From the NCBI RefSeq assembly GCF_000150275.1, contig NW_002060944.1:1559306-1623305 (forward strand): DNA of 64,000 nucleotides, given 5' to 3'. Below the pieces are notes generated by a model, which searched no databases, had not been told where the DNA came from, and worked only from the letters and a program-made list of their open reading frames with translations. The position numbers were made by a program, and so were the translations under genes. This DNA is from Trichoplax adhaerens. Lineage: Eukaryota > Placozoa > Uniplacotomia > Trichoplacea > Trichoplacidae. Below are positions 1-14,700 of this stretch, piece by piece (the stretch's first letter is position 1; every line of letters starts with the position of its first letter).

Positions 1-2447
1 TCAAAATTCTTCAAAATATTATGCTTGCGAGCTGCATTATTTTTAATACATTTACTTGTATTCTGATGACCACCGATATCTACTGTATACGATTCTTATT
101 TATGAATCTGAGGTGATACATAAAGTAGGCTTAAATATAGCATTCTTGGTGTTACAGACTGCGATCCAATAGATGAACCTGTGATCCCTTTTTTGTTGGA
201 TAAGTAACTTAAGAACGTTAGCGAGCTCATTCGATACACAAATTAGAACGAATTTACGAACGAAATACCAACAACCCTTATATAAGTCTCTTACTCAATG
301 AGGCTCAATAACAAGAACTAGAATTATAACTAAAAGTATTAATTTTTTTAGCCAATCTTCATCTTTCGTAGCCACAAATCCATTAGTATCAATGAGATAG
401 ACTTTATTTTCATCGTAAGTGCTGTTTAATGAAGAATCAGCTCAATAAACTTAGGCCTTGGTGAGTATAATACTGAGCTGACCAACACTGCCAACACCTA
501 CAACACTAGCACAACTATGAAGTTAATTAGCATATAAGCGGAGCACAACTGTAATTCGACATATAATAACGGATCCGTGTAGGAGACATAAAATTTCAGG
601 GTAGGTGTACATGAAAGAAAGCGATGAGCCTTAGCTATGAGTATATAATTTAATATATAATCGGCAAATCCATCTATTAAATCATTCATAAAATTATCAA
701 TACTTAGAATAGTATTTTGCCAACCATTATTGTTACAGGGATCCTATTTTTTAAGAGCCAAATCTGAAATGTTGTCAAACTGTTATATTTATTATTGTTA
801 ATCATTATACCGTTATTAATAGACTACTTTACTTTAAATTTTTCTGCATAATTTCCAATTGCAAAAGCTTCACTTCTACATGATTGATCGAAAATTTTCC
901 TTACAAGATTGTACGATATAGAATACTTTGTGAAGTTTGTCAGAGTGTCATGCTGATGTACAGAGTGCATCTGTATGACAAACTTCAAAGTATTCTATAT
1001 TCACAATTCTTCCTCTAAGTTTAATTATAGCATACCTATCTTTATCTTATGGAAAGTTTACTTTCATATATTATATCAGCGATCGCATAAGCCTCTACTT
1101 TGCCCAATAGTTATCGCGAATCATGTAGAAAACGAAAGGTTTGATTAATTACCAACCGAGTTGCAGTAATACGTACTGCTCTGCGTGTGCATTCCTAATT
1201 TCTAATAACCGTAATATAACAGTGTATTAACCATACCAGGAATCTGGACTTAATTACTATATGTCTCAATATAGTGCTCTTTTATACAGCTAACTTCTAT
1301 AATGATCTTATGTTTTTATTGGTATTTAAAATTTTAAAGTTGAAGATTACAGTTGCTTTTCTATTGCAATTCAACAGTTTATAACTTAGATTGATTTCAA
1401 TCAATTTTACTATAGTGTAATACAAGACACAAAGATCACGTTTTGTGCTATTAAGATGAAGTTAATCTTTTCTGTTTCATTTGGTTACTATTAGTTTATA
1501 GCATCGAGAATTAGATCCTCTTTTTAAATCGCGTACAGATAAGTGTAAAAATCCTGTCATAAAGGATTGATTCAATAAATTTTAAGTAGCATTGATTAAT
1601 ATTACTGTATATAGAAATACCAAATTAAGATAAAGGAAATAAAAAATGGAAATAAAGATTACTAAATCAAATAATTACATTAACTACAATCATTTAGAAG
1701 TTGTAGCAACATCAATATCGTATATAAATACGCCAGAAATAAAGTTCAGTAAGGAGTAACATTAAGCACTCATTACAAATGCGTCAAACAGTAATTAATC
1801 CTATTCGATCATACAACGCTTTGTTACTAATATTACAGTACATAATTCATTATCCACAGAGTATTTAAATTAATTTACATTTGCAAAATTTCTCATATAA
1901 TGCAAACTGCAATAAGCATAAAATAAAAATAAGTTATAAAGAAGATGTGCTAGGGTGATCTTTGATATAGTTAATTTCAAATTAGCTCTTAATAATTTGT
2001 ATCTCCTATTGAATAATACTTATTCGTCTTAAAAAAATACAGCATTTTCATTAACGCCATTAAGTAGACCTGAAGGAATTTAGAATGAATGCTATCTAGG
2101 GTTTACTCGCGGTTGTAACTACACGCCGTTAATATAGTTTAACATGTAGAAATTGGTAGCTATCGGCAACTAATTAGATCTTTTACTATAATATTTCATA
2201 AGCACAATGTAATAGTAACATAAAGGTTCGAATTGGCGAGAATGACTATGATCGCGTACTCTCAGTCAATAGAGCATGTACGAATAACTCCCGAAATAGT
2301 AATAGGTACATTAGGTAAACAAATCATCAGTAAATTGCTATTAAAATCCTTTCCTAATTTTTAATATTTCATAATTTTTACATTTATAATAATAAAATAG
2401 CTTTGCAAATAAGCAATGAAGGCTCTTTTATCCTTCTTGTCCTTTAC
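1..2447. other. Intergenic DNA downstream of Axin
   Basis: AT-rich sequence with frequent stops in all frames. I see no exon with coding character or protein similarity. The only distinct structure is the inverted repeat at 904-1014, listed separately. The right part should contain the Axin 3' UTR. Confidence 0.5.
904..1014. repeat. Long near-perfect inverted repeat (hairpin)
   Basis: The left arm (about 904-942) and right arm (about 976-1014) are reverse complements over about 36 bases. They differ by a 2-base insertion (TG after ATACTTTG in the left arm) and a few mismatches near the outer end. The arm core ATAGAATACTTT...GAAGTTTGTCA pairs with TGACAAACTTC...AAAGTATTCTAT. The loop is about 35 bases and can itself pair weakly. 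The fold could be a miniature inverted-repeat transposon or a transcribed hairpin RNA; sequence alone does not decide. No clear target-site duplication was found. Confidence 0.8.
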
Positions 2448-5400
2448 TTAAATAATCGTTTCGATTTTACATAGTATCTTGCCTTTATATAGCGGCAGCT
2501 GATCTTCATCATCTGAATATTCTTCCATTACCGCACCGCATTCGAAATCTTCACACTCTTCTTTGAAAAAATATCTAAAAGTATAGCGTCAATAATAATC
2601 AGTGAATCTTTTCCTTGCATTTGGATTAATTCAACTAAAACGATACAAAATGATCACGATTTTCATTGTAATGGATTGTTAACTTAAAGCAGATACAAAT
2701 CAGTTAAAATATTAAAGAAATATACACTATATCTTTATTTGAATACGTGATCTATCAGTTGTAAGTCTCCTAATAATTTATGTATTATAAAACTACGGTA
2801 TAATTAATTTCCAAACCATATAAAGAAATATCCTTGAATGTAATAATTGTTACCTGAATTCTCCCTTCTTACTTAAAACTGCTTTGAATTGGCCCAATGT
2901 TATATCTCTACCAGGGACAGTGATACGATATGGGACGGACTCAGAACAAAATGTGTAAGTCACCGTCGTTCCTTTGCTACTGTTCGACTTCCTTTTAGGC
3001 TTCGTTGATGTCTTATTAACATTGCATGATTCGCCTAGAGAAGTTCTAGATTCGGTTAAATGGGGCGGATTCGTATCCATTCGATACTCCGCTTGCTTAA
3101 TTGTATTTGCACTTAGCTCACTGCTATACTCTGAATCCTCACTGTAATAATGACAAAACAAAAAACTAGTTAAAATACATTTTTCAATTTATGCTTAGGA
3201 GCAATCAAGAAATGATCTCTTAAGTAATTCAATGATTACTATACAACATTATTGATGACTATGCCAATTGGATTTGAAGTTAAATACGTAATAATAGAAA
3301 ATAGCATCTACAATTTTTATCTACTAACGAGTATATCATCAATTAATACAAAATAAAGATCTAATTTCCTTACCATTCATTGTGCTCAAATTCTTCTACT
3401 TCCAGGCGTTTCTTCACTCCTTCTAATATTTGTAACGGTTGATTACATTTGAAATGGCCACGTCGATGGTCGTTATTGTCAGTACCATGCGATGAATAAG
3501 ACATGCGGCCAGGCGAAAGTACTCCGCTGTGATGATATCCTGGTGAACGTACATAGCGATCGTCATATCGATAACCGTGATTTGTATTTACCACTACAGG
3601 GACGCTATAATCGGAAAGATTTGGCATCATATTTCTAAATGGAGGTTCAGTTGTGCTTGACCGTTGAGAGCTACTGTTAGAATTACTATGGTAATCGCAG
3701 GTTTGCTGAGACTGCATCATAACAACCCCAGATTTTCGTTCACGGTCACGTTGCGGTTGGAAATAATGATTTCCATTGGGATCATTAATCGGGCGATATC
3801 TTCCCGTTTCGTTAGTTCTAATAGCTGATTTACCAGAACCTTCATAACTACGGCAGAACAAATAAAGTTTTATAATTTATCAATAAATAACAGGATATCG
3901 CTATTTACTGTACAGTCTACGGAAAAAGAACAAAAGTGATCTGTGATTTCCCTAAAAATTAAGTTACCGATGAGTTTAAAACTGCTGCATGTGTTAATTG
4001 TACATATATACTGTACATTGTACGATAACAACATAGCTAAATGTATAAAGTCTTGCTATCATAAATAATAATAATTTTCACGATATAAGATTAGACATGT
4101 ACGAATACAGGTATTATAGTAACGAGGGCGAGAAGTCCTTCTGTGGCGACTCACAAATTACGGTACATTATTAACCCAGATATGACTTTCATAACAATAT
4201 CAAATGTCATCGTGTGTATAAAATATTACTTTTTTATTTTTCATTAACTGTATAAAATCAAATTTACCTTTGGTAAGGCTCAGGATCAAGGTCATTTCTG
4301 TCTCTCATAGTTGTACTGTTACGACAGGAGAGATCTCGCTTCCTATACTTTACAATTCCCGAATCGGTCATGCTAATAATATCATCAAAGTCACGAGAGG
4401 AATAACGGCTACTGCTATTGGAAACTACTACTCCATTTCCTTCTGAGATACGATGCACTGGGATTAGCGTTGGTCTACCATTGGATATTGAAGTTTCACC
4501 ACAACTTCTCATAAGACGCTGCGGTTGCGTATTAATAATCATTCCGGCATTTCTAACTGATCTGCTACTATTATCAGCTGATCGCTCATGTCGACTACTA
4601 CAATAACCACCCTGAGAATTAACAGAACTAAGATCAGATGTAGATGAATAATCCGTTATTGAGTCAGCACATGATTGCAGTTCGTCTACTCCATAGCTGT
4701 GTGGTGTGACTAAAGAATTGGTGGATGTAGTTCGATTATTCGGTGTAATCAATAGTTGTTGTGGTGGTTGCCTTATTCTGTGCGAACCAATTTGATTTCG
4801 TGCCTGTCCCTAATTATGTCGTATGATTGTTAATCAATAACAATAATTAACTAAGACTTTTAAATATTCAAGCAAATCAGAGTTTTAAATCTATCCAATA
4901 AGTTATTATGTCACTATTGCTGAGATTAATGCTATAACTACAAAATAAAATTTTTATTCTATCCAATCTTATTTTTGAGTTAAAGTATACATAAGTAAAG
5001 TTTAACCTGCTGTAGATGGGAACTGTTATTATTGTCATCATTCGATCCTGGCCGTAGTATTTTCTCATCGATTCTTTGTACTAGTTGAGCAAAGAATCCT
5101 TGGGGGTCGCTGCCACCATGACGAGCATCGCCTTGACGCCGCTATAACACAAAAATTTATACTTTGACTCAGCAAACTAGTAAAATTGAAAACAACTCAG
5201 ATCCGTAATAGACACTAGTTTTTTTGATTTTTGTTTCCTCTATTTATCTTATAGACGTAGTTACTATGATGATAAGAACAAATTTAACTAATTTTAACTG
5301 TTACAGCGTATTAGGTACGCAATAAGATATTAAAATAGTGAACCCTAATCACCGATGGTCCTTTTCTGTTTAATAATTTCACTTTTTCTTTCTGGGCTTT

Positions 5401-7003
5401 ATAATCAAAGCCGTCGTCTTTATTGATAACGATAGTAGATAAATCAAGCCTGCCATGAAAGAAATAATATCAATGAAAACCGATACTTTTGCGAGACATT
5501 GTGGCTAAAGTCAATTTGTTAAGTCATTCACGATATTCGTAAAACAGTAGTTTAACGAGTACTTGTGAATTTCTAACCTATCGCGTTGATTTTCAGTTGC
5601 TATTCCCTTTCTTCGCTCGTTTATCGGTTTATCTGATTCATTTGGTATCGTCCTAATCATGAAATAGTTATATAGTTATAGTATGAAACTAATAGTTATA
5701 ACAATTTGCGAAATGAACCAAAACCGATGAATTGTTTAATTATTGTTCGTTTGTATAAACGTAAAAATCAAAAACAGCTGATGATGCATTGTCTTCCTTT
5801 TACGCAGTACGAATCGATACTAGAGACTTACAGCTTGCTTTATCACGACTAATACAGAATGTCGTATGCGCATTATGTCGAAGTAATTTAAGTATTCTAG
5901 TAGTAACAGTGTACAAACATCGTTCAATGTAGATTAAAAACTATAATACTACTTATTTGCAACAAATAAAAAAGTAATAACACATTGACAAATATTTTGA
6001 CTTACTTGTTCATTGCATTTGACTTTAAAGCAGCACCTTCAATATACGTATCTTGTTGGAGTATTTCTTGGTTTTCCACTTGTTCCTTAGTATGATCTAC
6101 ATATTGCTTACCAAGATCATCCGTTTCAAAAGTGGAAATTTCCTCTTCTGGTAAAGGTGATAAGTTTGTGAAGAGTGTAATTGGCGATTTAACTTTAGGC
6201 ATAGACTGATGATATTGTTGTTTCTGTTGAAATGAGTGTGATTGATAGAATGCGGGTAATATTTCTTGTCTTATCCAATTTGTCACTTGCTCTAATGATC
6301 CATCGAATAAATTATCTTCCAGACAATCATATGTTATTTTATCCCGGATTGCATCCTGATCTTGAGGTTGTAATCCAGGACAAATGGGTTTAGAGTTAAA
6401 ACAAGTAGCTAAAATCGATTTGACAATATCATGGCGCTGAGCTAGTTGATGACATTGTTTATAACGTAGACATGCTTTCCAGAACATCAGCGCAAGATGG
6501 CATTGCCGGTCTTCCATAAAGCTCATTAATGCTGGTAAATCATCATCGCGGTCTAATAACATAAATGACGATAACAAGGTCGACTGTGTAGATAATGGCG
6601 AATGTGGAAGATTATCTTCCGACTCTGATCCTATAATAAGTGGAGATAAATTAGGATCGCCTTCACCTGCAGAAACTTGTTCTACAAGTCCACGATTGCC
6701 ATGAGGTAATTGTCTACCTTCATTACGGCTCTGATAAAATGACGATCGCGACGGTTGATTGTACGATGACGAAGCATTAGGCGAAGGTAAATCCTGCTGG
6801 TTCTGGTACGTACTCTTATCGAATAGATGTGGATTACCCTGATTAGAATGTGGCATAGTCTGATGGCGTTCTTTTACAACGACATCGCCATTTTGATTGA
6901 CCGATCCTGCCAGATAGTTATAATCTTCTTGATACACTGATTCTCCGCTATTCTGGATTTTGGTCGAATCCTTCTGGTTGGCCATATCGACCGAGCAAAC
7001 CAT
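2448..7003 (-). CDS. AXIN1: Axin (Wnt pathway scaffold), 8 exons
   Basis: Axin scaffolds the cytoplasmic beta-catenin destruction complex. Exons: 7003-6006, 5652-5578, 5449-5353, 5141-5007, 4809-4268, 3847-3374, 3141-2854 and 2574-2448. All junctions are GT...AG with matching phases and total 2736 nt (911 aa). Residues about 150-258 form an RGS domain (APC binding), reading SFMLLDRDDDLPALMSFMED onward. R97-G102, RQLPHG, fits the tankyrase-binding RxxPxG rule. Residues about 401-421, DPQGFFAQLVQRIDEKIL, match the GSK3-binding helix. The last 80 residues are a DIX domain ending KILCKIETII. HSGVLSPGRMS near residue 725 resembles the beta-catenin-binding segment (weaker). The start ATG at 7003 follows an in-frame TAA. 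The middle third is a Ser/Asn-rich linker. Confidence 0.95.
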
Positions 7004-7845
7004 GTAAAATGACTTTTTGTTGTTTTATGATAGTAAGAATAGATAAAAAGAAAAAAGAAGTGGTCTATAATATTTTAATTGAGTAATAAATTACGCCCAA
7101 TGTTCTCTCGTAAAATACGCGGATATTGCGATGGTGCCTTGAGAGTTTAATTGTTTTCTCGCTGATTGGTAATTTTTGAATAGTTGAGGCCGTTGATTTC
7201 TACTCGTATTTAGCGAAGAATATAAATGTCCAAGTTATGTATGTATCTGCAAAGATGAACAGCATTCATAAAACAGAGTGCAAACTATCCTGTACAATGT
7301 TGAGAGCTTAAAAATTTAATTTGTACAATATAATTACCTTGACTAAAGCAGTATTAAATACATAGGATTACAAATAAAGGTGAAGATTGAAATTAACGAT
7401 ATCAAGCACAGTCAATTAAGTTGTATAGTGGCAATTACTCAACTTTATCGAACTACCAAATCTTCAAGTGAATAAAATAAATACTGAGGCGCCTACAACT
7501 GTACGTGAAATATATTGTACCTGAAGAAGTAAAGCAAAAACTATGATGTACATAATCTCTGTTTACTGCTTTGTGATGTCTGTAAACTAGAGCGTCAAAT
7601 AGTGCCCGATTAAGGTTGCTCATGCATGCTCATACTTGTCTACCGGTTCAACGAAGATCTTACAATTCCACTCCGCCGTTTAGACAATTAGCATTGAATA
7701 GTACAGAACATGCAGAAGAATAGAGCGGTTTAAGCAAAAAGAGATTACGGAATATTTAAGTCAGGGTTCGTCGTAACATATAACAATCGACTAAGAAAAA
7801 AGTAGGCGAATCAAAGCTCATAACATTTTAACAAATAAATAAATA

Positions 7846-7870
7846 ATATCTATATCTATATCTATATCTA
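7846..7870. repeat. (ATATCT)n microsatellite
   Basis: Four tandem hexamers, ATATCT, about 0.85 kb upstream of the Axin start codon. Confidence 0.9.
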
Positions 7871-8271
7871 CAGTAGATCTATATATGCGCGTATGTAGAG
7901 AGAGCGATACGCATCTGTAGAATACATATCGTATACACGGTGTTATTATTAATAATAATTAATTATTATTGCCCTTGTACTTTATTGTATCAAATTGTAT
8001 TTATTAGTATATAGTTTACAAACTCACGGCTCCAATGTATACCGTATCTGCAGTTACTGTAGTACTTAAAAGTTTCCGATGATCAAGAACAAATGGTAAC
8101 CCAACTATCGCACAGCAGACGCTACATGATGTATTATTATGTACTATATCGATCATACTGGACTGTATATAAGACACATGTTAGGAACATGCACGCAATA
8201 GTGTTGTAGGTAGTTAACTAGTTCTGGTACACAGTGGACAGCCTGTTCAATTTTAGTAAACCATAAATAAA

Positions 8272-8290
8272 TATTATTATTATTATTATT
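8272..8290. repeat. (ATT)n microsatellite
   Basis: Six ATT trinucleotides in an AT-rich upstream region. Confidence 0.9.
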
Positions 8291-8700
8291 CGATACTGAA
8301 TTGTGCGTGCATTCACATTCAAAAAAACTACCGCACAGTATCCAGTGATCACTGAATCGCTAGGTTCAATCGTAAAAAATTTCCTACTTGTGAAAGAAAA
8401 ACAAAAACAAACTTGGATCAAGTCGTAGGTGATGTAAAATTCGTTTCGACAAATAACAAAAAAGTTTTATTACTACTGCGGCAAGATAAACGAAGTATCA
8501 ATACAATGCCTTGCAAGTACAAAAGGCTCCGACCGACAGTAGTGACACTATAAGAAACAAGGCGAACATATCCGCCGTACATTGTACGGTGAACTACAGT
8601 ATGATTCACCGTGGCTTACAGTCTTGTACTGTAGGCTCCTAGCATTGCGTAACATTATATTTTGTATAGAACCGAACGGTTATGGCAATATACTACAATA

Positions 8701-11700
8701 CTATAGACTAGAATAGTGTATCGAACGTTAGTCCTTGCCTGTGACGAAAGAGTCAGTCAATGACTTGATTCATGAGACAGCGAGTCCTTTTCCCCCTTGT
8801 GAACATTGTGAACATCATACTCTTGCTATTACAGTATTATTAATGCACCTTTGCCACATTCTTCATATTTCTAAGGTGCTACTGCTTATGGATTAATTAA
8901 TGAATGAACTTTTAGAGCTCCAGTGCGTGTTACTTAGTTGACTGATTGTATATATATATAGCTAATTAGAGTATAGAATACAACGTCAGTAGAAAGGGCT
9001 GATAGTGGCGTAACATTGCAGGCTACGTAATAATCATCAATTGCGACTAGGAACATTGTGAATCCCTTATTTACAGTACTCTGGAAGCAAAATATTATCG
9101 AAAAAGTTTGTCATGCCTCATGTAATCTCGACTACAATATGTGATTGGCGTACTTTTAAAAACAAGAAAACAGTAATATTCATCGGTATAATGAACTACC
9201 AATGCTAGGGTAGCAATGATCTAAACCGGTGATCGTCTTTGCTGAACTGTAGTCCTGGAATTAACTTGTCTGAAGTATAATATTTTAGAAGACTACCTCT
9301 AATTTGCAAGATATGTCCTAAGAAAGAGAAGCGTGTTGCCAAATACTATATTCTAAGCGCATTTTTTTCGAATAAACATAATATAAGAGCGTGCAAAAGT
9401 CCTACCCAAAAACACGATAAATTTTTGCAAAATAAATCTTGAACAAATCTCAAGTAAAAAAATCGAAAATTGCTAAGGGAGAAGCATCCAAACGTGCAAT
9501 ACGACAATGACCAAGTCATTCAGTTCTTTAAAAAAGTACAGTAAAAATATACTGTATTGTACATCAAAATTACAAGGATCATCATAACCAAATCGTCATC
9601 AAATAAAAATATTTCTAACAAAGTTGGAAAAGAATAATAGCTAAGAGAATTAATAGATTTACAAGTTAGATTAGATATCAACACTTTACCTTATCAAGTA
9701 TTACGTACTGTAAATGTCCTGTTCCAATAGCGTTATCAATTGTAACTTTAGTGCGAATCGAAGCTAAATATTCCAAAGAAAAGTAACGAAATAAGGATCA
9801 TAAGACGTTTCTGAGCTTTCGTGATGGCTATCTATAGGCTGAATGTTGCTGCTAATCTGCTAAATAGATTAATATCGACGGTAAATACGAAATAGCTGAC
9901 CCATCCAAGATTCTTTATGTAACTCCGATCATTAACAGGAGTTGATGTTCGATAAGATGTAGATAATTATTCAATTTGAGTGAATGGAGATTTGCTGAAA
10001 GAATTTAACCTCAAAATGATCGTGCGGAGACGGAGTAAAATAATCTGTTGTACGAACAGTGATATAATCAATTTATAAAATAGTTTACCTATCTCTATTA
10101 GTGTTGACCCTTTATGAACTTGTCATCGACAGTAAAGGCTATTATCGCTCGAATTATTAGAATCAACATCCGCTGTCAGAAGTATGCCTGCAGTACAGTA
10201 TCTAATAATAATTTAAAGATTTTGATAACAAATATAATTAGACACTACCTTTAATTTATGTAAAACATTGGTATACTGTACGGACTCTGTGGACCATCTA
10301 TTTAGTCTAAACTACTCAAAAATCGGTTTTGAATGATTGGGCCAGCAAGCAACTAAGTTTCTATGGTTAAACTTTAATACTATTCAATCAATACAGCGAT
10401 CATTACTATTACGGCATACTTAATATCTCGATTATACTTTTTGAATATGAATCAGGCAAAGGTTGATTAAGGAACGGAGTTATTTTTGTCTCGATTGATT
10501 ACAAAATGAACTGCACTATAGCAAAGAATAGTTTTGTTGTCATGCTTCAACAATGCTTTTTACAATACAACAAAAAGAAAGCGACATTATCTCTATTTGT
10601 ATTTGATCGTAATAGGACAGACTTAGGGAGGGGGTTCATCTTTCCATCGATTCTTTCCTATTTTTTCAATATCATATCACAGTGGAATTTCGTTTATAAC
10701 GATGTTACCCTCCGTCTCTTTGCTCTATTTAAAGAAATGTGTAAGTATTGCATTGACTAAGCATGACGCCGAAAACAAAATGACAGCCTTTCATGATAGT
10801 GCTAAAATAATATACAGGCAACTTCGAACTTCAATAGCGTCCTCATTCATCTTGACCGATAATATCTAAATATTCAACCACCTGGTGACGGAGTATTGGT
10901 TGAATATTGCGCAAAGACATCATCTATGATATGCTTACATATATATTTATTAGTGATATACACCGCCAAGTTGTCCATCATCATTGATCATGTCAAGTAT
11001 TGTTGACGACAATGTATGAAGATGCCGCACTATTATAATTAAAACTTCTAAGATAAGATTAAGGGGCGGCGATTACAAACCTTTGATAATTTGCCGCTCA
11101 TTAGGGCATTACGATGAACAACTGCAACAAAGCCAATACTTTTGGTAATCGCCTTTTACCACCATTCCTTTTGTTATGATACAATTTATGAATAACAAAT
11201 TGACTATCAACATTTTTATCGTAAGCGAGACGTCAATCATCACTAGACTACCATCAAGAAATTAACGGCATTAGCTTATACCATTTATTCAGAAGATTGA
11301 AATTTCAATAAAGCTATCATAATATTCTATCATATTTAATGAGGTCAACGCCTGCATATATCATGACGGCTGATTTATTTTAACTGGAGATAGTAGACCA
11401 TTCTCTCTTACTCCACTTAACCAAAAACTTCATAAAATCCTGTACAATCGCAATACTCGTATCTTGACTATGTGCTCCAGCACAAGCAAATTCTTGTAAG
11501 ACTCACATCTTCATATCTCAGCGTTTGAACTTATTTGCAATTACCTTAATTCATGTTTTTATCTAATTTATCCATAATGCAGTTACAGTAGCCCAGATCC
11601 TATATGCATAGACAGCACCCGAAAGCCACTATAAAAATCGATAACGAAGACTTACTTTTGCACTGCACGGTAGTAAATGTTTAGGTATTGTCAGAATGGC

Positions 11701-14700
11701 ACCTAGCCTACATAACGCTACAGTAAGCTATCATTAGTTTATAATAGTATCTTAACATGAAATAAGACATTTCAAATTCCAAGTGAATAGTGAAAAACGT
11801 ATTGATCAGACGAGCTTTCATGCGTTTGTAAATGTACCTATTATTTGAATAGACCAAAAAAGTAATAGACTCTAATGCAATTTTATTACCTTTTAAACAA
11901 GAAATTATTGGTGAGAGGATGTAGTATTTTTATGTAAACCCGCAACAAATCAATCGTAGTAACACGATATCACATAAATATTAATGTCGTGCAGCATCTT
12001 TGTACCTCGGTGTCTATTTATTCTGAAGTTATGGTAGGCTAAAGAGAGCGAGAGCGCAGATAAAAGAAAATATAGTTGATGTGAAAGGCCTAAAAACAAA
12101 GATGGAACAATAATCATATAACATTACACTAAAGATAGTAGCTATTTAAGCTAGTATCAACTACTGGGAACTTATAACCAACATTAGAACAGTTCAATCC
12201 CATCTCCAAAAATCATCCGCTTTGTTACATATACTATGCGGCATGCTTATTAACATCCTAGAAACTACTTTATAGACCTACAATCATACATATTACGTAC
12301 AGAACGCGACATGCATAATATTAATACCAATAGAGAGGTCAATTCATTAATTTAATCGTAATCGAAAGACATGATAACACCTTAGGGGTGATGTGATTAC
12401 TTTCTATATCTAAAATATGCGTGAAACGCTCTTGGTATTTAAAGCAGTTACAAAATTTAGAAAAAGAAACTTTCAATTCAAAATACAATTGTTACGCTGA
12501 GTTATGATAATTTTTATCCAACAGTCACCGACATAAAATGATTTATTGCAACATTAAATCTTATAAACTTCGTTAATCAGTAACTTTGTACCTACTAATG
12601 TGTGCATTGTGAAGCTCAAATGTAGAATAGGATATCTACGAATTATCAAGGATTAATTTACTTTACTTTTAATTTAGATTATGAAGACTGCCGACGGTAA
12701 ACATATCATTGCATTACAGGCCTTGTTTTGCACTTAAATATAACAGTACCAAATTTTCCATTCAGTTATCGTTACGATAAATCAGCGAATAATGACATTA
12801 GTCTATCCTTGAAGGAAGTGCGAAATTGTACATGTTAAACTTCATGAATTACGTGCAGCATATACAAGTATTGTCAAGATGTCATAATCGCTATTTCACT
12901 ACACAATATTAGCATTTCTTATCTTCTGCACGTTTCGCCTTTTCTATTAAGCAAGGATCATTATCATTTGATAAAGGATTGCCGAAAAATTCACACCAAA
13001 ATATATTACAATTGGTGCTATAATAGAGCATTTAGTATGGATAATAAATTGAACTCGTACGCATAAACTTCTTACAAAATACATTATTCCATCACTTAGA
13101 ATAGATTCTAATTCTATTTTTATATTATTTGTAATTAATAAAACCTGTTGATAAGAAACAACTAACAAAATAAGATAGTTAATGAGGATAAATATTGATT
13201 GATACTTTTTCTGCGTAATTAAAGCTATAGTTATTATTTCATCTTGCCGCATCTTCGATAATAATCTATACTGATTAAAGATTGAAACAAAATATAACTG
13301 CGACCAACTGCTTCATTACAAGTCATCAAATAGACCTGTAATTTAAATTAAATAAAGGTGGGAGTCGCACTTCTTGATTCACAAGTAGCAATAGAGCTTG
13401 TACTGCCATAGCGAACATTTTAAGTGATTTAGACCTTACGCACCTTGTCAAGTATACCTGTAAGTTCCAAGATACACGTATTTACTAATTCCAGATGAAT
13501 TAAGTAAGAAATAAATTTGTTGTATACTGCTATTGCCAGATACTCACCTCTATCCGTTACATAAATGTTTACCCTAACGATGGTGTTCGTCGCTGGACCG
13601 TTAAAATGAGATACTCCTAATTAATAACGAACATTATAAGTAAATAACACTAGCTTTATCATGTTTGTTCATTGTATAGTTCACTGTTTGGTCTACTATG
13701 AATCATACACTGATCTAGATATTGTTATTAGTCATTCATAGCGATCATCAAGAAAAAATTGTTTAAACATTTTCGAATAATGCAATATTTTAATTAATGA
13801 TATTTTCTATTTAATCGAAATATTGGATACTATCCGCTACTCAATAAATTTGTAGCCATCCCGTAATCGATACTTTTCAAATCAATTGGTGATTTCAAAT
13901 GTGCTATAATCTTACAGCTTGGTAAGGCACAAATACCACCTATTGCTTGGCTAATAATGGCCGCATATTACTACTTAAGCAAATTAGATATAAAATCTTT
14001 CACCAATGCAATCGGCATGCAGGTGTAATATATAAAATAGTGTACGATATTTAATTAATCAATTGATTTATTACTGCTCCATTTTAAAAAATAAACAACC
14101 AAGGCCGCACAGTTACACTTCGGCTATCTACTTGAACAGCTTGCAAATGTAGAATATTGCGTTATCTTAATCTAACATTCAGGCGATGCTAATTGTATGA
14201 GTAGTATACAACTAGTTAGGTCAACAAAGTCAGAAAAACAGTAATTCCATTAATTTTATTTCATACCTACAATTGCTTTTTTTAAGTGAAACGATTCTTA
14301 TTGTGGAATATCTTCAAGTCATAAACAGTGTAAACGTACTTGGTCACTGCCAAGCAAATAACCGTAAGATTGTGGGGGACTGCAAGATAAACGTAGTGCC
14401 TATAAGTACTGTACAGTATATTACAAGCAACTCTATTAGACTCTATTAAATTCATGTATACTAGAGTAATTACGTCAAGAGAATTACCATTCCATAATCT
14501 CAGATATAATCGATATTTATATCAATTTAACTTTAGAAGGATAGTTTTACTTTATGTGCACCAGGAGTCTCTAATGAGACTATAAAATGCTGGTGCCTGA
14601 AGAGCACTTTTAGTTACTTAGTCGGTTAGTTAGTCTACTAGTTGTCAATTGCTATTGAATTGTCAAGACTATAATCTTGGTTGTCAAGATTTCTTCATTA

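Larger units (their letters stand above)
7004..8700. promoter_or_regulatory. Upstream region of Axin
   Basis: This stretch should hold the Axin promoter and 5' UTR. It contains an (ATATCT)n run at 7846-7870, an (ATT)n run at 8272-8290 and, at about 8578-8635, a small cluster of GTAC palindromes (GTACATTGTACGG, TTGTACTGTAGG) related to the CAGTA islands elsewhere. I found no convincing upstream coding exon and no TATA box I would defend. Confidence 0.4.

Noticed and set aside
904-1014. CRISPR or microRNA gene
   Set aside because: Not a CRISPR (single inverted pair, no direct repeats). A microRNA cannot be claimed without small-RNA evidence.
12947-13252. Minus-strand frame of 101 codons, Ile/Leu-rich
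   Set aside because: Composition follows AT-rich base content; no similarity, splice context or regulatory signal.
14558-14596. tRNA gene
   Set aside because: Only about 39 bases, with no anticodon or T-arm.
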